DNA of 64,000 nucleotides from Anaerolineales bacterium (GCA_023382575.1 JAHDWC010000001.1:23726-87725); one strand, 5' to 3'; counted from the first letter of the stretch, positions 24,315-33,469 are shown. Notes: a model not told the origin generated them from the sequence alone. Numbers and translations: made by a program.

Positions 24315-26372
24315 ATGTTTCCTGAAAAGATCGGGCGTTACGAGATCAAATCTGAGTTGGGACGCGGCGGGTTCGCCACCGTGTATCGCGCCTACGACCC
24401 ACGCTTCGAGCGTGAAGTTGCCATCAAGTTTTTGCCGCCGGAGTTGATCCACGCGGACCCGCAGTTCCGTCTGCGCTTCGAGCGCGAGGCGAAGATCATC
24501 GCCCAGCTGGAACATCCTTCGATCGTGCCTGTGTATGATGTCGGCGAGGAGAACAACCAGCCCTATTTCGTGATGCGCTACATGAGCGGCGGCTCACTCT
24601 CTGAACGCATCCGCGAACGGACCTTTTCCATCGAAGAAGCCGTCAAGGTGCTTGAGCACATCGCCCCCGGCATGGATGAGGCGCACTCGAAAGGCATCGT
24701 CCACCGCGACCTCAAGCCGGCAAACATCCTGTTCACCAACAAGCACACGCCGCTCATCTCCGATTTTGGAATTGCAAAATTCAGTCAAGGTGAAGCCAGC
24801 AATGTAACTGGCAGTGCCATCATCGGCACCCCGGCATACATGGCACCTGAGCAGGCGTCCGGCGAAGCCATCGACGGGCGCGCCGACATTTACGCGTTGG
24901 GCGTCATCCTCTACGAAATGCTGATCGGCAAACAACCCTACCGGGCGGATACTCCGCTCGGGCTGGCGTTGAAACACATCACCGAGCCAGTGCCGCGCAT
25001 TTTGGAAGCCAACCCCAACCTGCCAAGCTGGATGGAAAAAGTTATTTCCACCGCAATGGCAAAAGACCCCGATGACCGCTTCTCGACGGCCGTGGAGATG
25101 GTCGAAACCATCAAGGCGTTTCTACGCGGAGAGAATCCCGTCATTCACAGGTCTGGTGATACGCTCAAAGAATCACCCTATAACCGCACAACCATCGCAA
25201 GGCATTCAAAGAAAAAACGCAGTCCCATCCCAGCCATTCTTGCGGGTGTGGTGTTGATTGGATTAATCGGCGGCGGGGCATATTTCTTCCTCAACGCGAA
25301 TCAGCCTCCGCTCACGCAAGAAGCGCCGACTTCCACAGCCGCCAGCGAGCCTGTGATTGAGACTCCGCTCTCCGCCACAGAAGAACCCGCAACGGAGTCA
25401 TCGCCTACAGAAACAGTCATTCCAACCGAAACCGTCGTGGCAGGACCCAGCCTGCCCGTCATCGGCGGCGCGGATAAGATCGCTTTCCTGCGCAATAACG
25501 ACATTTACATCATGAACGTGGACGGCTCGGATCTGCAACAAGTGACAACCGATGGCGTGGCAAAGTTCAACCTGCAATGGCTGCCTGATGGCAACACCAT
25601 TTTGTATCTCACCGGCAAGACCGCCAAGATCGTGGACATTGAAACTTTGCGCGAAGACATCATTGCCAATTTCCTTTCGGCGGAATATTTCGAAGCGTTC
25701 AACGTCTCACCAGATGGAACGCAAGTGGCGCTGGTGTTGAATCGTGAATTGTTCGTTGTGCCATACAATGTGGAAACGCTAAAGACGGTCAACCGCAAAA
25801 GTGCCTTGCTCGATATGAAAGGTTGTCTCTTCTTCGACGAGCTGGCCGTCAAAGATGTGCTCTGGGCAGACGATGGCACACGGCTTGCGATCAAATATCT
25901 TGCCAACGCAAATGGAAAATTTGCCGACACCATCCGCATCATGGACATTTCCAAATGCGGGGATGCCGAACCCGTACGAATCGACGATTTCCCCGGTCCG
26001 TGGTTTCAGTTTAACAACGAGATCATCAACTACGATTATGACGGCGACATGGTCTTCTTCATCAACAGCGGCGTGCGCAATGCCGGTTTTGGCGACCTGA
26101 TCTTTTACAACGCCTTCACTCACAAGTTTGAAAAAGCCGCGCCCTATGAAGGCAATTGCTGTTATCGCGATGCCGCCTTCAGCCCTGATGGAACGCATGT
26201 TGTCTTCGCGTTTCAAGATATCCGTCTTGGAACCGAAAGCCCCATCAACTTGTACTACATCCCATCGGATTCGATTTCAACGCAGCGTGTGCTTGCCCCC
26301 CTGCCATTGCCCGAAGGCTTCTTCACCAAACGCAACGATGCCCCCATGCCCGTTTTGCGTCCGGCAAAATAG
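24315..26372 (+). CDS. Membrane Ser/Thr protein kinase with extracellular beta-propeller
   Basis: The protein is 685 residues. The N-terminal Hanks-type kinase (about 8-275) is complete: GRGGFATVYRA loop, VAIKFL lysine, HRDLKPANIL catalytic loop, SDFGIAKF magnesium motif and GTPAYMAPEQ. A linker leads to one membrane helix (about 297-318), then a Thr/Pro/Glu-rich stalk and a TolB/WD40-like propeller (about 380-680; DKIAFLRNNDIYIMNVDGSDLQQVT, FNVSPDGTQVALVLN, AAFSPDGTHVVFAF). The outer domain likely senses a ligand and the inner kinase signals. The -10 box TATACT ends 7 bases before the ATG, so the transcript is probably leaderless. Confidence 0.93.
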   Translation: MFPEKIGRYEIKSELGRGGFATVYRAYDPRFEREVAIKFLPPELIHADPQFRLRFEREAKIIAQLEHPSIVPVYDVGEENNQPYFVMRYMSGGSLSERIRERTFSIEEAVKVLEHIAPGMDEAHSKGIVHRDLKPANILFTNKHTPLISDFGIAKFSQGEASNVTGSAIIGTPAYMAPEQASGEAIDGRADIYALGVILYEMLIGKQPYRADTPLGLALKHITEPVPRILEANPNLPSWMEKVISTAMAKDPDDRFSTAVEMVETIKAFLRGENPVIHRSGDTLKESPYNRTTIARHSKKKRSPIPAILAGVVLIGLIGGGAYFFLNANQPPLTQEAPTSTAASEPVIETPLSATEEPATESSPTETVIPTETVVAGPSLPVIGGADKIAFLRNNDIYIMNVDGSDLQQVTTDGVAKFNLQWLPDGNTILYLTGKTAKIVDIETLREDIIANFLSAEYFEAFNVSPDGTQVALVLNRELFVVPYNVETLKTVNRKSALLDMKGCLFFDELAVKDVLWADDGTRLAIKYLANANGKFADTIRIMDISKCGDAEPVRIDDFPGPWFQFNNEIINYDYDGDMVFFINSGVRNAGFGDLIFYNAFTHKFEKAAPYEGNCCYRDAAFSPDGTHVVFAFQDIRLGTESPINLYYIPSDSISTQRVLAPLPLPEGFFTKRNDAPMPVLRPAK

Positions 26373-27452
26373 CTACAACGATTTCACGATCTGCTGCACC
26401 AGTGCAGGTCCGCGATAGATCAACCCGGTATATACCTGTACCAGCGCCGCCCCGTCATCGAGGCGGCGTTTTACATCATCTGGATTCATCACCCCGCCCG
26501 CGCTCACCACAGGGACTTGTCCATTTACGCGCTTCACCGTCTGACGAAGAACCGCTTCACTGCGAACCCGCAGCGGACTGCCGCTTAATCCACCTGTTTC
26601 TCCCCTTGAGTCTGAGCGCAATCCCTCACGCGCAAGGGTTGTGTTGGTGACAATGACGCCATCCATCTTCGAGTTGACGATTACCTCGATGGCGTCGTCC
26701 AACTCCGCATCCGAAAGATCCGGCGCGAGCTTCACAAGGATTGGCAGGCGCTTCTGCAAGTCCGCTTCTTCCAATTTGCGCTGTTCATGGATCTGAACCA
26801 ACAAGCCTTCCAACGCCTGCTTGCCTTGCAGTTGACGCAGTCCCACCGTGTTGGGCGAGCTGATGTTGATCGTTAGATAATCGGCATACGGCGAGAAGTT
26901 CTGCGCCAGCGCCAAATAATCCAACACAGCTTCTTCATTAGGCGTGGACTTGTTCTTCCCAAGATTGACGCCAAGGATCATGTTGCTGCGTTTCTTCGGT
27001 TTTGAAATGCGGGAGAACCAATCTCCGGCAAGGGACGAGCCCGTCTCCCAGAGGCGGTACGAACGCAATTGTTTTTCGACGTACGCCGCGCCCAAACCGG
27101 GAAAGCCCATGCGATTGATAACCGCCTCATCCTCGACCAAACGAAAAACTCGCGGCTTGGGGTTGCCCTCCTGTGCCAATGGTGTGACCGTGCCCACTTC
27201 CACGTGACCAAAGCCAAGTGATGAGAGTCCGCGCACAGCGACACCGTCCTTGTCATATCCCGCCGCAAGCCCAATCGGATTTTTGAACGTCAGCCCGAAA
27301 ACTTGGACAGGCTTCGGCTTGGTATAAAACAGAAGATTGAGTATCCAACGCGCAGGCGGGACATAACCCGCAAGACGCAATGCCTGTACCGTCAGTGCAT
27401 GTGCTTGTTCCGGCTCAAGGCGAAAGAGAAGTGGACGAAGAAGGTTATACAC
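26373..27452 (-). CDS. pyrD: Dihydroorotate dehydrogenase, class 2 (quinone)
   Basis: PyrD oxidises dihydroorotate to orotate and passes electrons to quinone. The 359-residue protein has a membrane-associating helical N-terminus (LLRPLLFRLEPEQAHALTVQALRLAG), the FMN barrel motifs FGLTFKNPIGLAAGYDKDG and GFGHVEVGTVTPLAQEGNPKPR, the catalytic serine region TINISSPNT, and VSAGGVMNPDD. The start is taken as GTG at 27452, two bases after the stop of the lipoprotein gene, which aligns with the family N-terminus. It is the last gene of the pyrF-pyrE operon and overlaps nothing downstream. Confidence 0.93.
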   Translation of the reverse strand: MYNLLRPLLFRLEPEQAHALTVQALRLAGYVPPARWILNLLFYTKPKPVQVFGLTFKNPIGLAAGYDKDGVAVRGLSSLGFGHVEVGTVTPLAQEGNPKPRVFRLVEDEAVINRMGFPGLGAAYVEKQLRSYRLWETGSSLAGDWFSRISKPKKRSNMILGVNLGKNKSTPNEEAVLDYLALAQNFSPYADYLTINISSPNTVGLRQLQGKQALEGLLVQIHEQRKLEEADLQKRLPILVKLAPDLSDAELDDAIEVIVNSKMDGVIVTNTTLAREGLRSDSRGETGGLSGSPLRVRSEAVLRQTVKRVNGQVPVVSAGGVMNPDDVKRRLDDGAALVQVYTGLIYRGPALVQQIVKSL

Positions 27453-27454
27453 GT

Positions 27455-27937
27455 TTAGGGAATATCCGGAGTTTCGCTGGTTTGAAATGTATAGGTTCCG
27501 TTTGCTGTGACGCCATTGCCGAAACCGCATTCAAAGTCTGTGCCGGTTTGAGTCACGTTCACGCTCGTTTCGCCAAATTCAAATCGCAGTTCGCAATTCC
27601 CAAATTGATCTGTTTGAAACAAACCAACATTAGGTTCCAGCACTTCGAACGTCCCTGAGAGAATCCCCATGTTATACGATGGGGCGCCACGATTACAGTT
27701 GAAATGGAATGTCAGTTCCGGCTCCCCCTTGATCTGCAAGACACAAACCGCGCCATTATCATAAGTTTGGGTGGCATACGTTCCCGTGACGATGAAATCC
27801 GTCACTGCCGGGAGAGTCGGCGATGGGATGACAACGATGGTCTCAGTGGGCACAGGCTCAGTCGTTACGTTCAGAGAACCACATGCGGTTATGAAAAAAA
27901 ACAAAAGCAGAAGACTGAAATATTTGATTCGAGACAT
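27455..27937 (-). CDS. Secreted lipoprotein of unknown function
   Basis: The product is 160 residues with a clear lipoprotein signal (basic start, hydrophobic core, FFITAC lipobox). After a Thr/Pro/Val-rich linker comes a beta-rich domain with three cysteines (VCVLQIKGEPELTFHFNC, NCELRFEF, FECGFGNG). I do not recognise the family. It lies inside the pyrimidine operon, 10 bases after the acetyltransferase gene and 2 bases before pyrD, with no evident tie to nucleotide synthesis. Confidence 0.65.
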   Translation of the reverse strand: MSRIKYFSLLLLFFFITACGSLNVTTEPVPTETIVVIPSPTLPAVTDFIVTGTYATQTYDNGAVCVLQIKGEPELTFHFNCNRGAPSYNMGILSGTFEVLEPNVGLFQTDQFGNCELRFEFGETSVNVTQTGTDFECGFGNGVTANGTYTFQTSETPDIP

Positions 27938-27947
27938 GGAACAATGA

Positions 27948-28829
27948 TTATCCTTGAAGGGTCTTCCTAAATCCAATTGTGACTCGTTCGCAGACGAAGC
28001 CGAACTTTTTGTAAAGGCTTTGCGCAGAGTCGTTCTCCGCATTCACTGTCAGGTTGATGCGAGTTGTCGTGGGAGCAGCAAACATCCAGTCCAGACCTGA
28101 GGCGAGCAGACTGACACCGACTCCACGCCCACGAGCGGATGAGTCCACGCCGATGAAATCCACGTATCCTGATTCCGATTCCGTTTTGCAAAAGTGATAG
28201 CCAAGCAGTTTGTCGCCATCTGTCGCAAGAAACAGGCGGTGATGATCATCCAGCTTTTCGACCATCTGCCGCGCGGTGTAATATGTGTTGGGAAAAAGTT
28301 CGTTATGCAGGCGTTCAAAGGAATTGAAATACGACTCTTGAAAGTTCTGGATATGTGCAGGGATCGGATGCCGATTGTACGCATCTCTTTCAAGGGAGAA
28401 GATCGCTGTCTCGCCGCGCGATGGAAATTGGTGCCGCTCTGCGAACTGGCGCACGTTGACATTTTTTGCATCACAAAATAATTCATGCTCGCGGATGCCC
28501 GCTGGGATGACCGGCAAAATGGTATTGAAAAGTTCATCCGCGATCTGCTGCCAGGCATCATGCTCAATGATGGGACCCAACAGCCAGGCGCGACCGATCT
28601 CAGGGTCAGCGTCCACGCCAAAGATGCCGACAAGTTTTTCGTTTTCATAGGCAAGATAAAACCCGTCCGCAGGTGGGATGACGGCTTCTGCCAACGTGGA
28701 ACGCACATCCGCTTCGCCAACTCCGAAGTAAGCGACGTGCTGAGCGGGATCATCGTTCATGCGAGCAATGAACGCGACAAGTTCATCCATACGGTCTGGT
28801 CCACAGGGGATGATATTGACTTTATCCAT
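27948..28829 (-). CDS. Two-domain GNAT N-acetyltransferase
   Basis: The protein is 293 residues made of two GNAT halves. The C-terminal half is complete, with VDFIGVDSSARGRGVGVSLLAS as the acetyl-CoA loop (RGRGVG) and INLTVNAENDSAQSLYKKFGFVCE as the family's final strand-helix. The N-terminal half (about 1-140) is a degenerate GNAT fold. It overlaps the end of pyrE by 8 bases and so is translationally coupled in the pyrimidine operon. Its substrate is unknown. Confidence 0.85.
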   Translation of the reverse strand: MDKVNIIPCGPDRMDELVAFIARMNDDPAQHVAYFGVGEADVRSTLAEAVIPPADGFYLAYENEKLVGIFGVDADPEIGRAWLLGPIIEHDAWQQIADELFNTILPVIPAGIREHELFCDAKNVNVRQFAERHQFPSRGETAIFSLERDAYNRHPIPAHIQNFQESYFNSFERLHNELFPNTYYTARQMVEKLDDHHRLFLATDGDKLLGYHFCKTESESGYVDFIGVDSSARGRGVGVSLLASGLDWMFAAPTTTRINLTVNAENDSAQSLYKKFGFVCERVTIGFRKTLQG

Positions 28830-29433
28830 TTTGTTTTAGAAACTCCCTCGTCGCTTCGATCTTGGACTTTTCAACTTTTCCCGTAGCCTCCCAGTGATTG
28901 AGCAACTGCGAGATGGTCAACACGGCGTGGAGATTGTAGCCCGCCTGCTCCAGCGACTCTTTCGCGCCAGATTGACGGTCTATCAAAACAACTACATCCT
29001 TCACAACCAGTCCGACGCCGGTCAATTTTTCGATGGCTTCGAATTTGCTCCCACCGGTAGTGGCAAGGTCATCAATCACCACAACTGTCTCGCCAGCATG
29101 AAACTCGCCTTCGATCTCAGCTTTCGTGCCGTAGGTCTTCACTTCCTTGCGCGGATAGATCATGGGGTAATTACCAGCCAGCGAAATGGCCGTCGCAATG
29201 GGGATCGCAGCATAAGGCAAGCCTGCAATACGAGAAAATTGGAACGTGGAAAGTAGCGGCAAATACGCCGCGCCGATTTGCTCCAACAGTTTTGGAAATG
29301 AAATGATGTAGCGCAGGTCAATATAAATTGGCGATTTAAGTCCCGACTTGAGCGTGAACTCGCCAAATTTGATACAACCCGCTTCGAGCAGACCATCCGC
29401 AAGGGAGGCAAGGTGTGCGTCTAGTTTTGTCAT
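28822..29433 (-). CDS. pyrE: Orotate phosphoribosyltransferase
   Basis: PyrE joins orotate and PRPP to give orotidine 5'-phosphate. The 203-residue protein carries the PRPP-binding signature VVVIDDLATTGGS, the flexible catalytic loop region YPRKEVKTYGTKAEIEG, and FGEFTLKSGLKSPIYIDLR at the N-terminus. It lies 23 bases after pyrF, the enzyme that uses its product. Confidence 0.95.
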   Translation of the reverse strand: MTKLDAHLASLADGLLEAGCIKFGEFTLKSGLKSPIYIDLRYIISFPKLLEQIGAAYLPLLSTFQFSRIAGLPYAAIPIATAISLAGNYPMIYPRKEVKTYGTKAEIEGEFHAGETVVVIDDLATTGGSKFEAIEKLTGVGLVVKDVVVLIDRQSGAKESLEQAGYNLHAVLTISQLLNHWEATGKVEKSKIEATREFLKQNG

Positions 29434-29456
29434 GAAAGATTCCTTTTCTATGAATA

Positions 29457-30278
29457 TCAGCGGCTTTTCAACTCACGTGTGATATGCAATATCTCATCGC
29501 GAATATCCGCCGCAGCTTTGCCAGGATTCTCAGCACGTGAGATCGCGCGCGACATAGGCAACAACACGCCTTTGCCGTCTGCACGCAGCCCCGCCTTCAG
29601 AGCAGCTTTCAACTCGCCACCCTGTGCGCCAACTCCCGGCGCGAGGAACCACAAACTCGGCGCCGCCGTGCGGACATTTTCCATCACTTGTGGATGCGTC
29701 GCACCGACCACCAGCCCGATGTTGTTCCTCGTGTTCCATGTCTGCGCCAGTTTGGCGACATGAATATGCAGCGCCTCACCCGTTTCCAGTTTCACATCCT
29801 GCAAATCGCCAGAGCCGGGGTTGGACGTTTTACACAACAGGAACACACCCCGTTCGTCATAGCCGAGGAACGGTGCGATGGAGTCTTTTCCCAAATATGG
29901 ATTCAACGTGATGCAATCCACGCCGAGCGACTCAAATGCGGATTGGGCATACGCCTCGGCTGTAGATGAAATATCGCCGCGCTTCGCATCCAGGATGATG
30001 GGGATGCGTGAACCCATTCGGTCTGATTCTTCCCTGATGGCTTCGATGACCTGCTTGAGCGCTGTCCAACCTTCCGCGCCGAAGACCTCGAAGAACGCGG
30101 CATTGGGTTTGAAGGCTGCGGCGTAGCGCGCAGTCTGCTTGACGAGATTCAGGCTAAACGTCAGGGCAGATGCGGCAGTGGGGCTTGGGAGGTCGGAGAC
30201 ATGCGGATCGAGTCCCACGCACAGGAGGGAGGAGCTGTCATCCACCCGTTTTTCCAAAAAAGAGAAGAAGGTTTCCAT
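29457..30278 (-). CDS. pyrF: Orotidine 5'-phosphate decarboxylase, type 2
   Basis: PyrF makes UMP from orotidine 5'-phosphate. The 273-residue length and the catalytic block DAKRGDISSTAEAYAQ mark the longer type 2 group. Also visible are SLLCVGLDPH at the start and FLAPGVGAQGG near the phosphate site. It heads the pyrF-pyrE-acetyltransferase-lipoprotein-pyrD operon. A terminator hairpin ends about 22 bases before its ATG, leaving no room for a promoter in between, so transcription probably enters through that hairpin. Confidence 0.95.
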   Translation of the reverse strand: METFFSFLEKRVDDSSSLLCVGLDPHVSDLPSPTAASALTFSLNLVKQTARYAAAFKPNAAFFEVFGAEGWTALKQVIEAIREESDRMGSRIPIILDAKRGDISSTAEAYAQSAFESLGVDCITLNPYLGKDSIAPFLGYDERGVFLLCKTSNPGSGDLQDVKLETGEALHIHVAKLAQTWNTRNNIGLVVGATHPQVMENVRTAAPSLWFLAPGVGAQGGELKAALKAGLRADGKGVLLPMSRAISRAENPGKAAADIRDEILHITRELKSR

Positions 30279-30300
30279 GAATGTTCCTTATTGAAAATAA

Positions 30301-30329
30301 AGACCCTAAAGGTTTTTCCTTTAGGGTCT
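30301..30329 (-). terminator. Terminator or attenuator directly before pyrF
   Basis: A 12-bp perfect stem (30301-30312 with 30318-30329) with a 5-base loop starts 3 bases after the lamin-tail gene stop. On the minus strand TTTATTTTC follows, then the pyrF ribosome binding site AAGGAAC. It ends the upstream gene, but pyrF must be transcribed past it unless its start site is inside the hairpin. Confidence 0.75.
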
Positions 30330-30332
30330 ATT

Positions 30333-32888
30333 TTACTCAACAAACGATTTCCACTTGCCAGTGATGGACGGAAGGAAGTGTTTATCCATCCAGCCGGTTG
30401 CATCCCAGAACAGCGGATTCCAAATCCCGGCGCCGTAGCCGCGACATTCGGCGAAGAAGAAGTCGGCGGGGATGGTGTCGGGCAGATCGCAGACAGGGGA
30501 TTCAGCATTGCCGCCTGGCGCAGATGGCACACTGCCTTCACGCGAGTTGGTCAGGTTGGGCGTGGGGATGCAATCTTCGAACCACGAATTGCCGGGGTTG
30601 CCATCGGGCAGGCGGCAAATGGATTGGTCTTCGACGCGCGCGATGGCGTAGGTATAGGCGTCGTAGATCTTTCCGCTCGGGTTGATGAGGCGCACGGTAT
30701 CGCCGCCATCGCTAAGCAGGATGTTCGTCTCCAAGGCATAGAAAATGGCTCGTTCACCGGGCTTCAAGACGAGGTCTGGCAGGGTATAGGGGTCTGACCC
30801 GAGGTTGGCTTCGTCGTCCAAGCGCCAGCCTTTCAGGTTGATGTTTATGGCGGTGAGATTTTTGATCTCGATGAATTCATCGAAGACATCCACTCTGCCA
30901 TCTCCGTTCCAGTCGTAGCCGGGGCGCGGCAGGATCTCGTTGATGATGGGGCGCGGGTCGATGACCACTGTGGGCGGAGGCAGCGTCCGTGTGGCTGTGG
31001 GGGTACGGGACGGCGTCGGGGTGGGTCCAGTCGTGTTCTTGTTTTTTGGCGTGCCCATGATATCGCCGCCATTGGCGTTCTTCCCGTTTCTTGGTGAACC
31101 GCCATTGGTCACCCAGGCGCTGTCACTGTCGGTGGTATTTGCAATTCGTTCCATCGTGCCATAGGTGGATGAACTTCCGCGCGGCCAGCCGCCACCGTTG
31201 CCATTGGCCGTGTCGATGACTTTGTTGGACGTATCCACCAGAGACAATATCTCTCCGCTGTTCGAAAGAGCCCCTGTATAAATTTGATTGGCAGCAATAT
31301 CGGATACAACAGTATCATCATCGCGTTCAAGCAGGAAATATCCGCCCGCGGGGATGATCCCATCCAAAATGATGGTGGGAGTGCCATCGGAGGCTCGCAA
31401 CTCCCAATCGGTGAGGTCGATGGGGATACCACTGGGATTGTACAGTTCGATCCATTCATCATCGGCAAGACCTGATGCTGTACCAGCCCAGGCGATTTCG
31501 TTAATGATGACCGAGCGGATGCCCGATGATGTCGGTGTGATGGTAGGGGTAAAAGTTCTCGTCTGTGTGAGTGTTGGGGTGATCGTGGCAATGAAATTAA
31601 AGTTGGGACTGCCCGGCGTGCCATGGATCAGATTGTTTGCAGCATCATGGGCAAACCATGTTGTCGGTTGGTTATTGGACACCCAACCAGCGGATGTATC
31701 CGGTGCAACCACAGAGCCATTCATCAAGCGTTCCATACTATAAAAGGTCGTGGAGCCAGTCCCTGCGGGCCAGCTTCCGCCGTCACCATTGGCGGTGTCG
31801 ACAATGGTTCCGTCAGGTTTGCTCAGGCGGAGGGCATCGCCTGTATCGGGAAGGGTACCAAAATATATCTGATGGGAAGGCACATCACTAACCGTCAGTT
31901 CGCGCGCTCGTTCAAGGAGGAAAAAGCCATTGCCGGGAATAATCCCATTGAGGACAATATCCACAGCACCGCTATCACTGACCAAACGCCAACCGCTGAT
32001 ATCAATTGGCGTGGAGCGAGTGTTATACAGCTCGATCCATTCGTCGTTGGTGGTGGCTAAGGTTCCAGACCACGCCACTTCGCTGATGACAACTTCACCG
32101 GGCGCAGGGGTAAGTGTGGGAGTAGGCGAGAAGGGAGGGGTATCTGTTGGAGGTAATGTATTGGTTGGAGTAAAGGTATTGGTGGCTGTATTTGTAGAAG
32201 TAGGTGTAGCTGTTGGAATACCACAAAACACAAATGGGCTACTTAAGTTTTGTGGATTACTAGGTGTAACAAGGAAAAAATCTGCTAAATTATTATCGTC
32301 ATCCTGACAATTTCCATTTACATTACCAATCCGTCTCTCATAGCCCCGATCTACATTTGTCGTAAGAGGAATTTGAGGTGTACCCTCTTTATAGAGAGAA
32401 CCAACACTTAGTCCCACCTGATCAATAATTGTAGTTCCACCTGAAAGAGTTAGCGCAATGCCACCATCATTCGTGATTCCTGTAACATAAGTTAAGTCAG
32501 GAGTAACAGGACCTGTGTATCCTGCATTGTGAGCTATTAGATAATATTGTCCTGGTTGCAAGACCGTAGCCGCTGGAATAGTAGCACGTGGCGTACCAGT
32601 GCCCCCACCAGCATTATTTGAACCGCGCAATTCCCACCCACTAATGTCAATAGCAACAGTAGTTGGATTATATAACTCAATAAACTCGTCTTCAGCAGGA
32701 TTACCAACAGTATCTCCGCGAAAACGAAACTCACTAATTACTACAGATGTAGCCGGATAAACCATTGCAGGCTTCGCACCTACCTGCTCCACACGCGGCG
32801 CAAACAGACCTGCACACAAAACCAGCAGCAGGGAGATCACCAAAGCAGCGCGCGGGAAGGATTTCCAGGTTCGCATGGAAAAAGCCAA
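30333..32888 (-). CDS. Secreted protein with four lamin-tail domains
   Basis: The 851-residue protein has a signal peptide (hydrophobic core about 15-30). Four lamin-tail (LTD) domains follow, each with the W-E/D-E/D-F/W-IELYN-type core: VVISEFRFRGD near 48, VVISEVAWSGT near 270, VIINEIAWAG near 455 and PIINEILPRPGYDWNGDGR near 650, the last with a dockerin-like DWNGDGRVDVFDE turn. Thr/Pro/Ser-rich linkers separate them. LTDs occur in bacterial surface proteins, some linked to nucleases or cell-wall hydrolases, but no enzyme domain is seen here. The DNA for domain 1 is distinctly AT-richer than the rest. Confidence 0.85.
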   Translation of the reverse strand: MAFSMRTWKSFPRAALVISLLLVLCAGLFAPRVEQVGAKPAMVYPATSVVISEFRFRGDTVGNPAEDEFIELYNPTTVAIDISGWELRGSNNAGGGTGTPRATIPAATVLQPGQYYLIAHNAGYTGPVTPDLTYVTGITNDGGIALTLSGGTTIIDQVGLSVGSLYKEGTPQIPLTTNVDRGYERRIGNVNGNCQDDDNNLADFFLVTPSNPQNLSSPFVFCGIPTATPTSTNTATNTFTPTNTLPPTDTPPFSPTPTLTPAPGEVVISEVAWSGTLATTNDEWIELYNTRSTPIDISGWRLVSDSGAVDIVLNGIIPGNGFFLLERARELTVSDVPSHQIYFGTLPDTGDALRLSKPDGTIVDTANGDGGSWPAGTGSTTFYSMERLMNGSVVAPDTSAGWVSNNQPTTWFAHDAANNLIHGTPGSPNFNFIATITPTLTQTRTFTPTITPTSSGIRSVIINEIAWAGTASGLADDEWIELYNPSGIPIDLTDWELRASDGTPTIILDGIIPAGGYFLLERDDDTVVSDIAANQIYTGALSNSGEILSLVDTSNKVIDTANGNGGGWPRGSSSTYGTMERIANTTDSDSAWVTNGGSPRNGKNANGGDIMGTPKNKNTTGPTPTPSRTPTATRTLPPPTVVIDPRPIINEILPRPGYDWNGDGRVDVFDEFIEIKNLTAININLKGWRLDDEANLGSDPYTLPDLVLKPGERAIFYALETNILLSDGGDTVRLINPSGKIYDAYTYAIARVEDQSICRLPDGNPGNSWFEDCIPTPNLTNSREGSVPSAPGGNAESPVCDLPDTIPADFFFAECRGYGAGIWNPLFWDATGWMDKHFLPSITGKWKSFVE

Positions 32889-33031
32889 GGCGAAAGTCCG
32901 CTATGGGCGCGGGAACAACTCCCGGCGCAGAGCGAAGCAGACCTTCATCCACATGTGAAGATTATACCCTTGGCAGGCACACGTACGCCACCCTGGCTTC
33001 ACGTGTCGATTAAATTTTTGTCCAGCGGGAA

Positions 33032-33307
33032 TTACGGGGCAGGAGGATTCCGCGGTTCGACCACCAACTTGATGGCAGTGCGAACCTTATCCTCGATCTC
33101 TACATCCACAAACTCTGGGACACAGACCACATCGATCCCATCGTTCTTGAGATAACTGGATGCAAGCACCAGCGCCTTCACAGCTTGATTCACTGCTCCG
33201 GCTCCAATCGCTTGCACCTCTGCCCGTTTGTGTTCACGGATGACCCCCGCGATCGCCCCGGCGACTGCAGAGGTACGGGAGTTGGCTGAAACTTTGATCA
33301 TATCCAT
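33032..33307 (-). CDS. spoVS: SpoVS-family protein
   Basis: The product is 91 residues and matches the SpoVS family almost along its whole length: MIKVSANSRTSAVAGAIAG, then AVNQAVKALVLASSYL and a VEPRNPP-like tail. In Bacillus it is a stage V sporulation protein, yet it is found in many non-spore-formers, and a nucleic-acid-binding role has been proposed. The ATG at 33307 has a strong ribosome binding site (GGAGG, 6 bases upstream). The frame stays open upstream into the origin region but has no supporting start. It sits immediately beside the candidate replication origin. Confidence 0.92.
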   Translation of the reverse strand: MDMIKVSANSRTSAVAGAIAGVIREHKRAEVQAIGAGAVNQAVKALVLASSYLKNDGIDVVCVPEFVDVEIEDKVRTAIKLVVEPRNPPAP

Positions 33308-33410
33308 GGCAACCTCCCAAGGTTGGCAAAGTGGGGACAAACTCTCTTTGTGGATTGTACAGGATTTAAAGATTGGATTCAAGCAGTATATAAGTATGAT
33401 TATGGATTCG

Positions 33411-33444
33411 TAATAATAGTAGGGGCTGTGGATAATGTGGATAA
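33411..33444. other. DnaA-trio-like triplets, GC clamp and tandem DnaA boxes
   Basis: Reading left to right: TAA TAA TAG TAG (33411-33422), GGGC (33423-33426), then two head-to-tail perfect boxes TGTGGATAA TGTGGATAA (33427-33444). This is the order of the bacterial basal unwinding system: DnaA box, short GC-rich spacer, then TAG/TAA triplets on the strand DnaA is thought to grip. The AT-rich region on the left would be the duplex-unwinding element. Confidence 0.7.
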
Positions 33445-33453
33445 CCTCAATCA

Positions 33454-33469
33454 CCCCCCACATATGGGG
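33454..33469. repeat. Origin motif copy 1: CCCC-ACATAT-GGGG
   Basis: Six C, then ACATAT, then four G. It is the first of three related elements in the origin region and lies 9 bases from the tandem DnaA boxes. Confidence 0.65.

Noticed and set aside
27195..27212. Possible third parS (CACGTG core in pyrD)
   Set aside because: Only the central CACGTG and a few flanking bases match; the outer palindrome is lost. The CACGTG sites near 33000 and 56876 fail in the same way.
31540..32210. Apparent tandem DNA repeats in the lamin-tail gene
   Set aside because: They are codon-level echoes of Thr/Pro-rich linkers (TPT, TNT), not a separate minisatellite or CRISPR array.
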